A stretch of 64,000 nt of DNA from Psychroserpens ponticola (GCF_023556315.2 NZ_CP116221.1:1375001-1439000), one strand, 5' to 3'; shown: positions 44,755 to 54,806, counted from the first letter of the stretch. The notes: generated from the letters alone by a model not told the origin. Made by a program: numbers and translations.

Positions 44755-47700
44755 ATGAAAACCCCAAAATCCCTATGCCAAATTATTGGCAGTAAGAAGT
44801 ATTGCATAAAGTATATATGTACGATCTTATTTTTATTTTTTAGTATTAATTCTTTTTCTCAAACTCTAGCTTTTCCTTCAGTTGAAGGTGGTGGTTCTTA
44901 CACCACAGGCGGAAGAGGAGGTATAGTGGTAAAAGTTACAACGCTTAATGATAGTGGACCTGGTAGTTTAAGAGAAGCTCTTATGATGACTGTTCCAAGA
45001 ATTATTGTTTTTGAAGTAAGTGGAAACATTGTTTTAAATAGTAGAATAGAACTTATTTTAGAGAATTCAAACTTTACTGTTGCTGGGCAATCAGCTCCTG
45101 AAGGAGGAATTACTTTAACCAATGACATCTTTCGAATGGGAGGAGGATGGGGAAGACCTTCTGAACCATGTAATAATGGAATATTTAGACACATTCGATT
45201 TAGAAATGCTAGATATGATGGTTCTTCTGATAATCCACAACATAACGGTTTTCTAAGTCCTGGTGCTGTAGGTCTTGTATTAGACCATTGTTCGTTTAGT
45301 TTTAATGATGATCAAGCAATTGGGATGTCTGGGCATTATGGTGATCTATTAAATGTCACAGTTCAGAATTGTATGTTTTCTGAAAATGCTACAGGAATTA
45401 TCGCTGGACATAGTGAGCCTTACGATCAAGGTAATATGACTTTTGCTAACAACCTTTTTATCGACCAAACTCATAGAACTCCAAATATTAGTGGTAATCT
45501 ACAATATGATGTTATTAATAATGTAATGTTTAATTGGAATTCAAGATTATGCACAGTGAATATAAATAGTCCTGATATTAATTATATCGGTAATTATTTA
45601 AGAGAAGGAGAGCATACGCATACTGGATCGACTAATCAGGTGCAAGTAAATACAGGTACAGTTCCTTCAATTTATACAGCTAATAATTATCATAGTACAT
45701 ATTATACAACACCACAATTAGATGATCGGGATTTATGGCAACTATTTGTTAATACAGGTGCTGTTCCATCAAATATGTTTACAACTACGATGCATCCTTT
45801 ACTTCCAAATACTAATGTGTTATCTGCTGCTGACGCGTATAATGCCGTTTTAGCAGATGTTGGAGCAAATAAATTTCTAAATGCTGATGGTAGTTTTGGT
45901 ACTTACCTGGATAGTTATGACACTTTAAAAATATCTAACGTTCAAAATAATATCAGTAGTAATCCTTATAATAAAAATTGGACACTGCCAACTTTACCAA
46001 ATAACACAAGACCTACTGATTATGATACTGATAATGATGGAATGGCAGATCTTTGGGAGACAAACACTTTTGGTGATTTATCTAGTACATCTAGTGAAGA
46101 TGCTGATAATGATGGTTATACGAATATAGAAGAATTTTTAAATGGAACTGATGCTGTTCAAGGTACAACCGGAATTACAGCTGATGCTGGGAATGATGTA
46201 TCCATCTGCGAAGGAGCATCAACAACACTTACAGCAAGTGGTGGAGATAGTTATCAATGGAGTACTGGTGCAACAACAGAAAGTATTGATGTAAATCCAA
46301 ATTTTACTACAACGTATACTGTGACAGCTTTTGATGTTACAGGATCAAATTCAGATACAGATGATGTGGAAGTGACAGTGAATCCTATTCCAGTTGCTAA
46401 CGCAGGAAATGATGTTGAAACGTGTCAAGGTGTTCCTATAACGTTAACAGCAAATGGTGGTTCAGGTTATTTATGGAATACTGGTGCTACTACACAAAAC
46501 ATAACTGTAAACCCAAATACTACAACTACGTATTCAGTAGAAGTGTCCCAAAATGGATGTACAAGTGAAATAGATGAAGTCATTGTAACGGTAAATCCAT
46601 TACCTTCAGTTGATGCAGGTTTTGATTTGACAATTAATTATGGAGAATCAACGACATTAACTGCAAATGGTGCAGACACATATTTATGGAATACAGGCGA
46701 AACAACTCAAAGCATTATAGTAAATCCAACAATTGAAACCACATATACTGTCACAGGCACAACTAATACCTGCCAAAATACAGATTCCGTAACGGTTTTT
46801 CTAATAGGCAGCGAAGTAGTTGCCAATGCAGGAGAAAATCAAACGATTTGCAATGGATCAGAAACTACATTAATCGCTACAGGAGGAGCTGCTTATGTTT
46901 GGAACACTGGAGAGACGACTGCGAGTATTGATGTTAGTCCATCTAACACTACAATATATACTGTTACTGCTTTTGATAGTACAGGAACTGTTTCAGATAC
47001 AGATGATGTTACTGTAACTGTAAACGAATTACCAATTGCTGATGCAGGAAATGATGTTGAAACCTGTCAAGGCACTTCGGTAGTTTTAACAGCTTCAGGA
47101 GGTACTAGTTATTTATGGAATACAGGTGAAACGACTCAAAGTATAAATGTGACTCTTAATACTACAACTACGTATACAGTAGAAGTGTCCCAAAATGGAT
47201 GTACAAGTGAAATAGATGAAGTCATTGTAACGGTAAATCCATTACCTTCAGTTGATGCAGGTTTTGATTTGACAATTAATTATGGAGAATCAACGACATT
47301 AACTGCAAATGGTGCAGACACATATTTATGGAATACAGGCGAAACAACTCAAAGCATTATAGTAAATCCAACAATTGAAACCACATATACTGTCACAGGC
47401 ACAACTAATACCTGCCAAAATACAGATTCCGTAACGGTTTTTCTAATAGGCAGCGAAGTAGTTGCCAATGCAGGAGAAAATCAAACGATTTGCAATGGAT
47501 CAGAAACTACATTAATCGCTACAGGAGGAGCTGCTTATGTTTGGAACACTGGAGAGACGACTGCGAGTATTGATGTTAGTCCATCTAATACTACAATATA
47601 TACTGTTACTGCTTTTGATAGTACAGGAACGGTTTCAGATACAGATGATGTTACTGTAACTGTAAACGAATTACCAATTGCTGATGCAGGAAATGATGTT

Positions 47701-50700
47701 GAAACCTGTCAAGGCACTTCGGTAGTTTTAACAGCTTCAGGAGGTACTAGTTATTTATGGAATACAGGTGAAACGACTCAAAGTATAAATGTGACTCTTA
47801 ATACTACAACTACGTATTCAGTAGAAGTGACACATAATAATTGTTCAAGTAATGATGACGTTATCGTAACAGTAAATCCTTTGCCAAATATTAATGCAGG
47901 TTTAGATGTCATTATTTCTGAAGGAGAAAGTACAACATTAACAGCAACTGGTGCTGATACGTTTGTATGGAACACTGGAGAAACAACACAAAGTATTATC
48001 GTAAGTCCATCAAGTACTATTACGTATTCAGTAACTGGATTCTCAAATGGTTGTGAAGCCACTGATGACGTTATTGTAATTGTAGAAACAGAAGCCGTAA
48101 ACGCTAATGCAGGAGTTGATGTAAGTATTTGTCAAGGAGAGTCAACAACCCTTACAGCTTCAGGAGGAGCAACCTATTTATGGAATACAGGTGAAACAAC
48201 TTCTAGTATTGATGTAAATCCAAATAATACGTCAACATATAATGTTACAGTTTTTAATACCTTAGGAAACGCTTCAGATACAGATGATGTGACAGTAAGT
48301 GTTTTAGGATTACCAAATATAGATGCAGGATCAAATGTATCGATTAATCAAGGAGATACAATAACACTCACAGCTTCTGGTGCTGCAACGTATTTATGGA
48401 GCACAGGAGACGATACCGCAAGTATTGAAGTGTCACCAGTTTCAGAAACGACATATACAGTAACAGGATATTCAAATGCTGGTTGTGAAGCGACAGATGA
48501 TGTTACAGTATTTATAGAAACAGAAGGTGTAACTGCCAATGCAGGAACAGATGTAAGTATTTGTATAGGAGAAACAACAACCCTTACAGCTTCAGGAGGA
48601 GCAACCTATTTATGGAATACAGGTGAAACAACTTCTAGTATTGATGTAAATCCAAATAATACGTCAACATATAATGTTACAGTTTTTAATACCTTAGGAA
48701 ACGCTTCAGATACAGATGATGTGACAGTAAGTGTTTTAGGATTACCAAATATAGATGCAGGATCAAATGTATCGATTAATCAAGGAGATACAATAACACT
48801 CACAGCTTCTGGTGCTGCAACGTATTTATGGAGCACAGGAGACGATACCGCAAGTATTGAAGTGTCACCAGTTTCAGAAACGACATATACAGTAACAGGA
48901 TATTCAAATGCTGGTTGTGAAGCGACAGATGATGTTACAGTATTTATAGAAACAGAAGGTGTAACTGCCAATGCAGGAACAGATGTAAGTATTTGTATAG
49001 GAGAAACAACAACCCTTACAGCTTCAGGAGGAGCAACCTATTTATGGAATACAGGTGAAACAACTTCTAGTATTGATGTAAATCCAAATAATACGTCAAC
49101 ATATAATGTTACAGTTTTTAATACCTTAGGAAACGCTTCAGATACAGATGATGTGACAGTAAGTGTTTTAGGATTACCAAATATAGATGCAGGATCAAAT
49201 GTATCGATTAATCAAGGAGATACAATAACACTCACAGCTTCTGGTGCTGCAACGTATTTATGGAGCACAGGAGACGATACCGCAAGTATTGAAGTGTCAC
49301 CAGTTTCAGAAACGACATATACAGTAACAGGATATTCAAATGCTGGTTGTGAAGCGACAGATGATCTTACAGTATTTATAGAAACAGAAGGTGTAACTGC
49401 CAATGCAGGAACAGATGTAAGTATTTGTATAGGAGAAACAACAACCCTTACAGCTTCAGGAGGAGCAACCTATTTATGGAATACAGGAGCAACAACTTCT
49501 AGTATTGATGTAAATCCAAATAATACGTCAACATATAGTGTTACAGTTTTTAATACCTTAGGAAACGCTTCAGATACAGATGATGTAACAGTAAGTGTTT
49601 TAGGATTACCAAATATAGATGCAGGATCAAATGTATCGATTAATCAAGGAGATACAATAACACTCACAGCTTCTGGTGCTGCAACGTATTTATGGAGCAC
49701 AGGAGACGATACCGCAAGTATTGAAGTGTCACCAGTTTCAGAAACGACATATACAGTAACAGGATATTCAAATGCTGGTTGTGAAGCGACAGATGATGTT
49801 ACAGTATTTATAGAAACAGAAGGTGTAACTGCCAATGCAGGAACAGATGTAAGTATTTGTATAGGAGAAACAACAACCCTTACAGCTTCAGGAGGAGCAA
49901 CCTATTTATGGAATACAGGAGCAACAACTTCTAGTATTGAGGTTAGCCCTAATTCAACATCAACCTATTCTGTAACGGTTTTTAATACCTTAGGAACCAA
50001 TTCAGATTCAGACGATGTAACTGTTGAGGTAAATGCTATTCCTGTTGCAAATGCAGGTAATGATATTGAGATTTGTCAAAGTTCAACAGTAATATTAACA
50101 GCTTCAGGAGGAACTAGTTATTTATGGAATACTGGTGAAACTACACAAAGTATAAATGTGTCGCCAAATGTTACAACTTCTTATTCTGTAGAAGTCATAC
50201 AAAATAATTGTTCTAGTAATGATGACGTTATTGTAATAGTAAACCCTTTGCCAAATATTGATGCAGGAATAGATCTTACTATTGATGAAGGAGAAAGTAC
50301 AATGTTAACAGCTACAGGTGCAGATACATATTTATGGAACACTGGAGAAACGACGCAAACCATAGAAGTTAATCCGTTAGTAACAACAGCTTATTCTGTC
50401 ACAGGGTTTTTAAATGCTTGTGAAGCCACAGATGAGGTTTTAGTAACTGTAGAGCCATTTGTGTTTACTGCTGATGCTGGTTTAGATCAGTTTATTTGTG
50501 AAGATACATCTACAACACTTACAGCTTCTCAAGGAGATGCTTATTTATGGAATACAGGAGAAACAACTCAAAGTATTGTTGTTAGTCCTTGGGCATCAGA
50601 AACCTTTACTGTTACTGTATTTGAAGGTGATGATCAAGCTCAAGATGATGTAACAGTTTTTGTGAATCTTAATCCAGATGTTGTAATTATGAATGGAGGA

Positions 50701-51390
50701 GAAGTAACAATTCTTGAAGGCGAGTTTATAACGCTTTCTGCAAGTGGAGCAAATACTTACGAATGGAACAATGGTGCAACCCAACCAAACATTGCTGTTA
50801 GTCCAACATTATCAACAACGTTCTCTGTAAGAGGGTATATTAACAATTGTTCTGATGATAAATCAATTACAGTAAATGTGGTAGAACAGGTTATAGCTTA
50901 TGCAGGAGAAGATCAATTTACTTGTGTTAATGAAACGGTAACACTTACTGCCAATGGAGGTGAAGAGTATTTATGGAGTACAGGAGAAACAACTCAAAGT
51001 ATAAATGTAACTCCTGGAATTGATACAGAATATTCAGTTTTAGTGTATAATGCATTATCTTCAGATGAAGCAACAGTTACAGTTTATGTTAATGATTGTA
51101 GTCCTGTAGAAATTCCGCAAACCGAACAAGAATTTAATTTCTTAATTTACCAAGATGTTAATGCAGATGTACTTAAGTTTCACATTTCAGGAATGGATAG
51201 AGTAGATGTTGATCAAATCGAAATATATGATATTACAGGTAAAATTGTTTATAGAGAACAAATAAGAGTTAAAGAGAATATACATTATTTAGAAAAAGAA
51301 ATTAATAGCTCTCAATTATCTAGAGGTATTTATATTGTTCGACTTCTTTATGATGATACAGAACTAGTGAAAAAAATCCCGATAAGATAA
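44755..51390 (+). CDS. Giant T9SS protein: pectate-lyase-like domain plus 23 Ig/PKD-like repeats
   Basis: 2211 residues, exported. Signal peptide to about residue 36 (ending SFSQ). Residues 38-420 resemble a PL1-type parallel beta-helix: A-F-P-S-V-E-G-G-G-S-Y-T-T-G-G-R-G-G, S-G-P-G-S-L-R-E-A-L, V-A-G-Q-S-A-P and a run of N-N beta-helix turns. Calcium-type D-x-D-x-D-G loops lie at 424-436 and about 449-461. From about 476 to 2110 come 23 modules of roughly 71 residues, each with G-x-x-x-x-I-x-x-G-x-x-x-x-L-T-A and Y-x-W-x-T-G-x-T-T-x-S-I-x-V. Some are nearly identical at the DNA level. A T9SS type A sorting domain closes it (about 2125-2211; Y-D-I-T-G-K-I-V, R-G-I-Y-I-V-R-L). It sits beside the polysaccharide locus, divergent from it. 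Confidence 0.85.
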   Translation: MKTPKSLCQIIGSKKYCIKYICTILFLFFSINSFSQTLAFPSVEGGGSYTTGGRGGIVVKVTTLNDSGPGSLREALMMTVPRIIVFEVSGNIVLNSRIELILENSNFTVAGQSAPEGGITLTNDIFRMGGGWGRPSEPCNNGIFRHIRFRNARYDGSSDNPQHNGFLSPGAVGLVLDHCSFSFNDDQAIGMSGHYGDLLNVTVQNCMFSENATGIIAGHSEPYDQGNMTFANNLFIDQTHRTPNISGNLQYDVINNVMFNWNSRLCTVNINSPDINYIGNYLREGEHTHTGSTNQVQVNTGTVPSIYTANNYHSTYYTTPQLDDRDLWQLFVNTGAVPSNMFTTTMHPLLPNTNVLSAADAYNAVLADVGANKFLNADGSFGTYLDSYDTLKISNVQNNISSNPYNKNWTLPTLPNNTRPTDYDTDNDGMADLWETNTFGDLSSTSSEDADNDGYTNIEEFLNGTDAVQGTTGITADAGNDVSICEGASTTLTASGGDSYQWSTGATTESIDVNPNFTTTYTVTAFDVTGSNSDTDDVEVTVNPIPVANAGNDVETCQGVPITLTANGGSGYLWNTGATTQNITVNPNTTTTYSVEVSQNGCTSEIDEVIVTVNPLPSVDAGFDLTINYGESTTLTANGADTYLWNTGETTQSIIVNPTIETTYTVTGTTNTCQNTDSVTVFLIGSEVVANAGENQTICNGSETTLIATGGAAYVWNTGETTASIDVSPSNTTIYTVTAFDSTGTVSDTDDVTVTVNELPIADAGNDVETCQGTSVVLTASGGTSYLWNTGETTQSINVTLNTTTTYTVEVSQNGCTSEIDEVIVTVNPLPSVDAGFDLTINYGESTTLTANGADTYLWNTGETTQSIIVNPTIETTYTVTGTTNTCQNTDSVTVFLIGSEVVANAGENQTICNGSETTLIATGGAAYVWNTGETTASIDVSPSNTTIYTVTAFDSTGTVSDTDDVTVTVNELPIADAGNDVETCQGTSVVLTASGGTSYLWNTGETTQSINVTLNTTTTYSVEVTHNNCSSNDDVIVTVNPLPNINAGLDVIISEGESTTLTATGADTFVWNTGETTQSIIVSPSSTITYSVTGFSNGCEATDDVIVIVETEAVNANAGVDVSICQGESTTLTASGGATYLWNTGETTSSIDVNPNNTSTYNVTVFNTLGNASDTDDVTVSVLGLPNIDAGSNVSINQGDTITLTASGAATYLWSTGDDTASIEVSPVSETTYTVTGYSNAGCEATDDVTVFIETEGVTANAGTDVSICIGETTTLTASGGATYLWNTGETTSSIDVNPNNTSTYNVTVFNTLGNASDTDDVTVSVLGLPNIDAGSNVSINQGDTITLTASGAATYLWSTGDDTASIEVSPVSETTYTVTGYSNAGCEATDDVTVFIETEGVTANAGTDVSICIGETTTLTASGGATYLWNTGETTSSIDVNPNNTSTYNVTVFNTLGNASDTDDVTVSVLGLPNIDAGSNVSINQGDTITLTASGAATYLWSTGDDTASIEVSPVSETTYTVTGYSNAGCEATDDLTVFIETEGVTANAGTDVSICIGETTTLTASGGATYLWNTGATTSSIDVNPNNTSTYSVTVFNTLGNASDTDDVTVSVLGLPNIDAGSNVSINQGDTITLTASGAATYLWSTGDDTASIEVSPVSETTYTVTGYSNAGCEATDDVTVFIETEGVTANAGTDVSICIGETTTLTASGGATYLWNTGATTSSIEVSPNSTSTYSVTVFNTLGTNSDSDDVTVEVNAIPVANAGNDIEICQSSTVILTASGGTSYLWNTGETTQSINVSPNVTTSYSVEVIQNNCSSNDDVIVIVNPLPNIDAGIDLTIDEGESTMLTATGADTYLWNTGETTQTIEVNPLVTTAYSVTGFLNACEATDEVLVTVEPFVFTADAGLDQFICEDTSTTLTASQGDAYLWNTGETTQSIVVSPWASETFTVTVFEGDDQAQDDVTVFVNLNPDVVIMNGGEVTILEGEFITLSASGANTYEWNNGATQPNIAVSPTLSTTFSVRGYINNCSDDKSITVNVVEQVIAYAGEDQFTCVNETVTLTANGGEEYLWSTGETTQSINVTPGIDTEYSVLVYNALSSDEATVTVYVNDCSPVEIPQTEQEFNFLIYQDVNADVLKFHISGMDRVDVDQIEIYDITGKIVYREQIRVKENIHYLEKEINSSQLSRGIYIVRLLYDDTELVKKIPIR
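46519..47802 (+). repeat. Tandem duplication, two 642 bp copies
   Basis: 46519-47160 and 47161-47802 match over 642 bp (214 codons, three modules) with three differences seen by eye, two of them synonymous. A third start (47803 on) follows for about 20 bp, then diverges. Confidence 0.85.
48151..49940 (+). repeat. Tandem array of 432 bp units
   Basis: Four complete units start at 48151, 48583, 49015 and 49447, and a partial fifth at 49879 runs to about 49940. Each is 144 codons (two modules). Units one and two look identical by eye; unit three has one base change (V to L near 49364) and unit four a few (GE to GA near 49488, N to S, one synonymous). Short antisense frames in each copy are artefacts of the repeat. 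Confidence 0.88.
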
Positions 51391-51409
51391 TTTTTATTTT
51401 GTGTTAGTC

Positions 51410-51450
51410 AAAAATACCAATAGATCTTTTTAGTATCTATTGGTATTTTT
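51410..51450. terminator. Bidirectional terminator after the giant protein
   Basis: A perfect 16 bp inverted repeat, AAAAATACCAATAGAT (51410-51425) with ATCTATTGGTATTTTT (51435-51450). It separates the giant gene from the converging small membrane-protein gene. Confidence 0.88.
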
Positions 51451-51468
51451 AATTTAAACTATCATTAA

Positions 51469-51849
51469 TTAATAGCTCTCTACAAATTTAAGAGTTAAAA
51501 CAGTCGCTGTAGAATCACAATTCTTAATGCGTAATTCTACGTCTTTATCTTCAAAAGAGTTTTCGATAAGATAAGTTTTACAACCTTCGGCTTTAGTTTC
51601 ACTTTTTGAAAAGTTAACGTCACCAGTTTTGATAAGATTAGAGATCATCAATGTATCTATGCTATAATTAGTCATAGCTACTTTTGCAACATCAGTATAG
51701 GTTCTCTTTTTTATCATTATATTTTTTATGGTTCTTGCATCAGGACCATAATCGCATGACGTTTTTTTTCCGCTTAAAAAAAAAGCAAGTACAACAAGTC
51801 CAATTGAGAAGCCACCTAAGTAGTAGCCAATTCGGTGTATTAATTTCAT
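51469..51849 (-). CDS. Small membrane-anchored protein, DUF4258-like
   Basis: 126 residues with one N-terminal helix (about 8-27) followed by S-G-K-K-T-S-C-D-Y-G-P-D-A-R and a soluble part ending L-T-L-K-F-V-E-S. I associate this N-terminus with a small flavobacterial protein annotated DUF4258 next to alanine dehydrogenase, but the domain call is from memory. It lies 27 bp after ald on the same strand and is probably co-transcribed. Confidence 0.6.
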   Translation of the reverse strand: MKLIHRIGYYLGGFSIGLVVLAFFLSGKKTSCDYGPDARTIKNIMIKKRTYTDVAKVAMTNYSIDTLMISNLIKTGDVNFSKSETKAEGCKTYLIENSFEDKDVELRIKNCDSTATVLTLKFVESY

Positions 51850-51876
51850 AAATGAAGCTTAAATGTTCTGTATTTA

Positions 51877-53076
51877 TTAGAAGATTAACAAGTTAACATC
51901 GCTACAGTCTAGATCAAACCAATCTGCAACAGATTTGTTAGTTAAAATTCCGTGGTAAAAGTACAACCCATTTTTTAAACCACGATCAAATCGGATGGCA
52001 TTTTCAATTCCTCCATCTTCAGCAATTTTAAGTAAATAAGGTGTAAAAATATTACTAATAGACACAGAAGCTGATCTTGAATAACGTGCAGGAATATTTG
52101 GAACACAATAATGTGTCACGCCATTATATTCAAAAGTTGGTTTATCGTGGTTGGTAACTTCGCTAGTTTCAAAACATCCACCCATATCAATACTCACATC
52201 GATAATTACTGCTCCATTTTTCATGGTATCTACCATAGGCTCAGTAACGATTACAGGAGATCTATTTTTTCCTCTAACTGCTCCAATAGCTACATCACAA
52301 CGTTTTAAGGCTTTAATTAAATTCTTAGGTTGTAATGTAGAGGTGTAAATGGTGCGTCCTAAACTAGATTGGAGGCAGCGTAATTTTGTAATTGAATTGT
52401 CAAATACTTTTACATTTGCGCCTAAGCCAATTGCAGAACGTGCGGCAAATTCACCAACTGTACCTGCACCAATTATAACGACTTCAACAGGTGGAACACC
52501 ACTTATGTTGCCAAACATTAAACCATTACCACCATTAACGTTTGAAAGTAGTTCTGAAGCAATTAAAATAGAAGCTGTACCAGCAATTTCACTTAATGAG
52601 CGCACTGCAGGATAGGCTCCATCTTCATCTTTTATAAATTCGAAAGCCAAAGCTGTAATGCGTTTTGATGCTAAAGCTTCGAAATATTTTTTATGCTGTG
52701 TTTTAAGTTGCAATGCAGAAATAAGTATGGTCTGCGGATTAATGAGTTTTATTTCGTCTAAAGAAGGAGGTTCTACCTTTAGGATTATAGGGCATGAAAA
52801 TACCTTAGCTGTATCTTTAGTGACTTCAGCTCCAGCTTCGCTATAGGTTTTATCTTTAAAATTAGCGCCTTTTCCAGCTCCAGATTCAATCATAACGCGA
52901 TTTCCGTTGGCAACTAATGCAGAAACTGCATCAGGAGTGAGGCAAACACGTTTTTCTTGAAAGTAAGTTTCTTTAGGGATACCAATAAATAAACTGCCTT
53001 TTTGTTTTAAGATTTCTAGGGTTTCTTCCTGTGGAAGTAATTGTGCTTTGGTAAAAGGAGATCTTGATTTACTCAT
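51877..53076 (-). CDS. ald: Alanine dehydrogenase
   Basis: NAD-dependent interconversion of alanine and pyruvate plus ammonia. The N-terminal AlaDh/PNT domain has G-I-P-K-E-T near 33, K-R-V-C-L-T-P near 42 and V-E-S/E-P-P segments. The Rossmann domain has V-I-I-G-A-G-T-V-G-E-F-A (about 209-220) and I-D-V-S-I-D-M-G-G-C-F-E-T near 298. 399 residues with a family-typical N-terminal extension of about 28. From memory it is usually next to tsaE in flavobacteria; here the 53177-55587 block lies between them. Confidence 0.92.
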   Translation of the reverse strand: MSKSRSPFTKAQLLPQEETLEILKQKGSLFIGIPKETYFQEKRVCLTPDAVSALVANGNRVMIESGAGKGANFKDKTYSEAGAEVTKDTAKVFSCPIILKVEPPSLDEIKLINPQTILISALQLKTQHKKYFEALASKRITALAFEFIKDEDGAYPAVRSLSEIAGTASILIASELLSNVNGGNGLMFGNISGVPPVEVVIIGAGTVGEFAARSAIGLGANVKVFDNSITKLRCLQSSLGRTIYTSTLQPKNLIKALKRCDVAIGAVRGKNRSPVIVTEPMVDTMKNGAVIIDVSIDMGGCFETSEVTNHDKPTFEYNGVTHYCVPNIPARYSRSASVSISNIFTPYLLKIAEDGGIENAIRFDRGLKNGLYFYHGILTNKSVADWFDLDCSDVNLLIF

Positions 53077-53176
53077 TTAGCTTTGAATTGAAAATTCAAA
53101 TTACAAATAATAATTGTAATAGTTAACATAAAAATTTATATATTAGATGTAGATAATTTTCTATATTTATAGGTAT

Positions 53177-53776
53177 ATGAAAGATTTTAAGTTAAAGGAT
53201 GTGCTGATTTCGATTTTGATTGTTTCGGTGACATTGCTTTATTTTGGAGATAAGTATTTAGATTTGGAAGGTGTGAAAACTTTTATGTTTTTAGGATTTG
53301 AGATTGATAGTTTTGGGTTTTTAGATATTTCAGATTTAATCTTTTTTTCAAAGATGAAAGTATTAATTTTGGTTTTCTCAATTACTTGGTATTTGACATG
53401 TAGACACTGGTGGAGACCTGTTATTTTAATCATAATCATAATCGAGTTATTCAAACTTGCAAGTATATTTAATTCAAATAATACCATGTTCGATGAAATT
53501 GAGTTTATAATAAGTCTACCTTTTACAATACCTCTTATTATAATACTGCTTTTGTTTTCTTTGAAAATTAATAAGTATAGACTTTATAGTGAGGTTCGCA
53601 ATAATCTAGATGAAGAGATAGATGATGTCTTTTATAATCTAAATAAAGAAAATTATAATGAACTAGAAAAGTTAAAGATAGAAACTATAAATGCTAAAAA
53701 GGCTTATTTTAATAGTGATAAAGAAACATATGTGAAAAAGCTTATAGATATTAGAAATCAGTTTTATAAATTATGA
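53177..53776 (+). CDS. Four-helix membrane protein, paralog A
   Basis: 199 residues: helices at about 9-26, 62-80, 84-104 and 110-130, then a charged C-terminal part of about 65 residues with coiled-coil character. It shares with the genes at 53780-54400 and 54951-55502 a W-x-(L/F)-T-(C/N)-(R/K)-x-x-W motif (here W-Y-L-T-C-R-H-W-W) at the end of helix 2. With 53780 it also shares a Y-(V/L)-K-K-L-I-x-(I/L)-R tail. Not a family I can name. The next gene starts three bases after its stop. Confidence 0.6.
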   Translation: MKDFKLKDVLISILIVSVTLLYFGDKYLDLEGVKTFMFLGFEIDSFGFLDISDLIFFSKMKVLILVFSITWYLTCRHWWRPVILIIIIIELFKLASIFNSNNTMFDEIEFIISLPFTIPLIIILLLFSLKINKYRLYSEVRNNLDEEIDDVFYNLNKENYNELEKLKIETINAKKAYFNSDKETYVKKLIDIRNQFYKL

Positions 53777-53779
53777 GAT

Positions 53780-54400
53780 ATGCGAACATTAAATAATTTT
53801 TTTATTATCAAAAACCTTAAAAAAGATTTAATTATATTATTTGTTATAATTCTTTTGCCATTTGTTTTTTTTGCACATAAGATAGCTCCTCAAACTCAGG
53901 TTTGGAGTAATAGTCTGTTTACAATAGATTTTGGAGATTATTATAATAGCGCCAAATATTTTGTTTGGTTTATTTCTTTGAAAATATTCACTTTATCTAT
54001 GCTTTCTATTTGGTTTTTTACTTGTAAAAATATTTGGAGATACATTTTGTTTATTCCAATGACAGCTGAAATTTATAAATTATATTCTTTAATGAAAATA
54101 TTAGAATTTAACGTTGATTATATACCTGAATTTTCAGTTACTTTACTATTTTCAATTCCTTATTTAATTTTTATATTATTGATATCAAAAACAATAGGCT
54201 ATTATAAACATTCAAGACCATTTACTAAAACAGTAAATAATGAAATAAACATTCAACTTCTCAAAATAGCAAAGTTTGATTCTAAAAATTATAAATCAGT
54301 GAAAAAAGAATTAATAGTTTTGCTTAATAATAAAAATAGTATGCAGAAAAAGGAATATTTAAAAAAATTAATAGCCTTAAGAGATAAAATCACTATATAA
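53780..54400 (+). CDS. Four-helix membrane protein, paralog B
   Basis: 206 residues. Four helices and the shared W-F-F-T-C-K-N-I-W motif. Between helices 1 and 2 it carries A-P-Q-T-Q-V-W-x-x-x-L-F-T, almost the same as V-P-Q-T-Q-V-W-x-x-x-L-F-T in paralog C (54951-55502). The tail ends Y-L-K-K-L-I-A-L-R. It follows paralog A with a three-base gap and converges on the HTH gene. Role unknown. Confidence 0.6.
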   Translation: MRTLNNFFIIKNLKKDLIILFVIILLPFVFFAHKIAPQTQVWSNSLFTIDFGDYYNSAKYFVWFISLKIFTLSMLSIWFFTCKNIWRYILFIPMTAEIYKLYSLMKILEFNVDYIPEFSVTLLFSIPYLIFILLISKTIGYYKHSRPFTKTVNNEINIQLLKIAKFDSKNYKSVKKELIVLLNNKNSMQKKEYLKKLIALRDKITI

Positions 54401-54402
54401 TT

Positions 54403-54759
54403 CTATTTCTTTAAATCTTCAATCTCTTTTAATATCTCATCTAAAAGTGCTTTCTTTTCGTCAGACCATTTAGATTTCAATTTATTATCGATATAAGCTT
54501 CAATTTCTCGATTGGTTCTTACTTTAGGCTTTTGTTGTTCACTAATAAACATGTCGCCTTTACCTGTAATAAGCCAAACAAGATTGACTTGAGGATATTC
54601 TTTGACGATACGTTCTATCACATCACTTCCTACAGAAGCGTTGTTTTTTTGCATTCGTAAAATATAACCATTGGCTGTACCAATAGAAATATCAAATTGT
54701 CGAGCACTTAATTTCAATTCTGAAATTAGATCAATAATACGATGTACTGTTTTACTCAT
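54403..54759 (-). CDS. HTH-type transcriptional regulator
   Basis: 118 residues. An N-terminal helix-turn-helix-like part (R-I-I-D-L-I-S-E-L-K-L-S-A-R-Q-F-D-I-S-I-G-T-A-N-G-Y-I) is followed by the repressor-like L-V-W-L-I-T-G-K-G-D-M-F that often follows Xre/phage-repressor HTH domains. The C-terminus (about 80-118) is a charged helix. It converges on paralog B (two-base gap) and has its own -7 element. A likely controller of the surrounding island, by position. Confidence 0.72.
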   Translation of the reverse strand: MSKTVHRIIDLISELKLSARQFDISIGTANGYILRMQKNNASVGSDVIERIVKEYPQVNLVWLITGKGDMFISEQQKPKVRTNREIEAYIDNKLKSKWSDEKKALLDEILKEIEDLKK

Positions 54760-54806
54760 TGTTATATAGGGATTAATATAGAGTAAATTATAAACTATAA
54801 TTTTTA

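Noticed and set aside
48348-49835. Repeated 63-codon minus-strand frames, one per 432 bp unit
   Set aside because: They are mirror frames of the tandem repeat on the coding strand and have no start signals or family similarity.
48151-49878. CRISPR-like regular spacing
   Set aside because: The unit is 432 bp, continuous and protein-coding, with no short direct repeat plus spacer structure.
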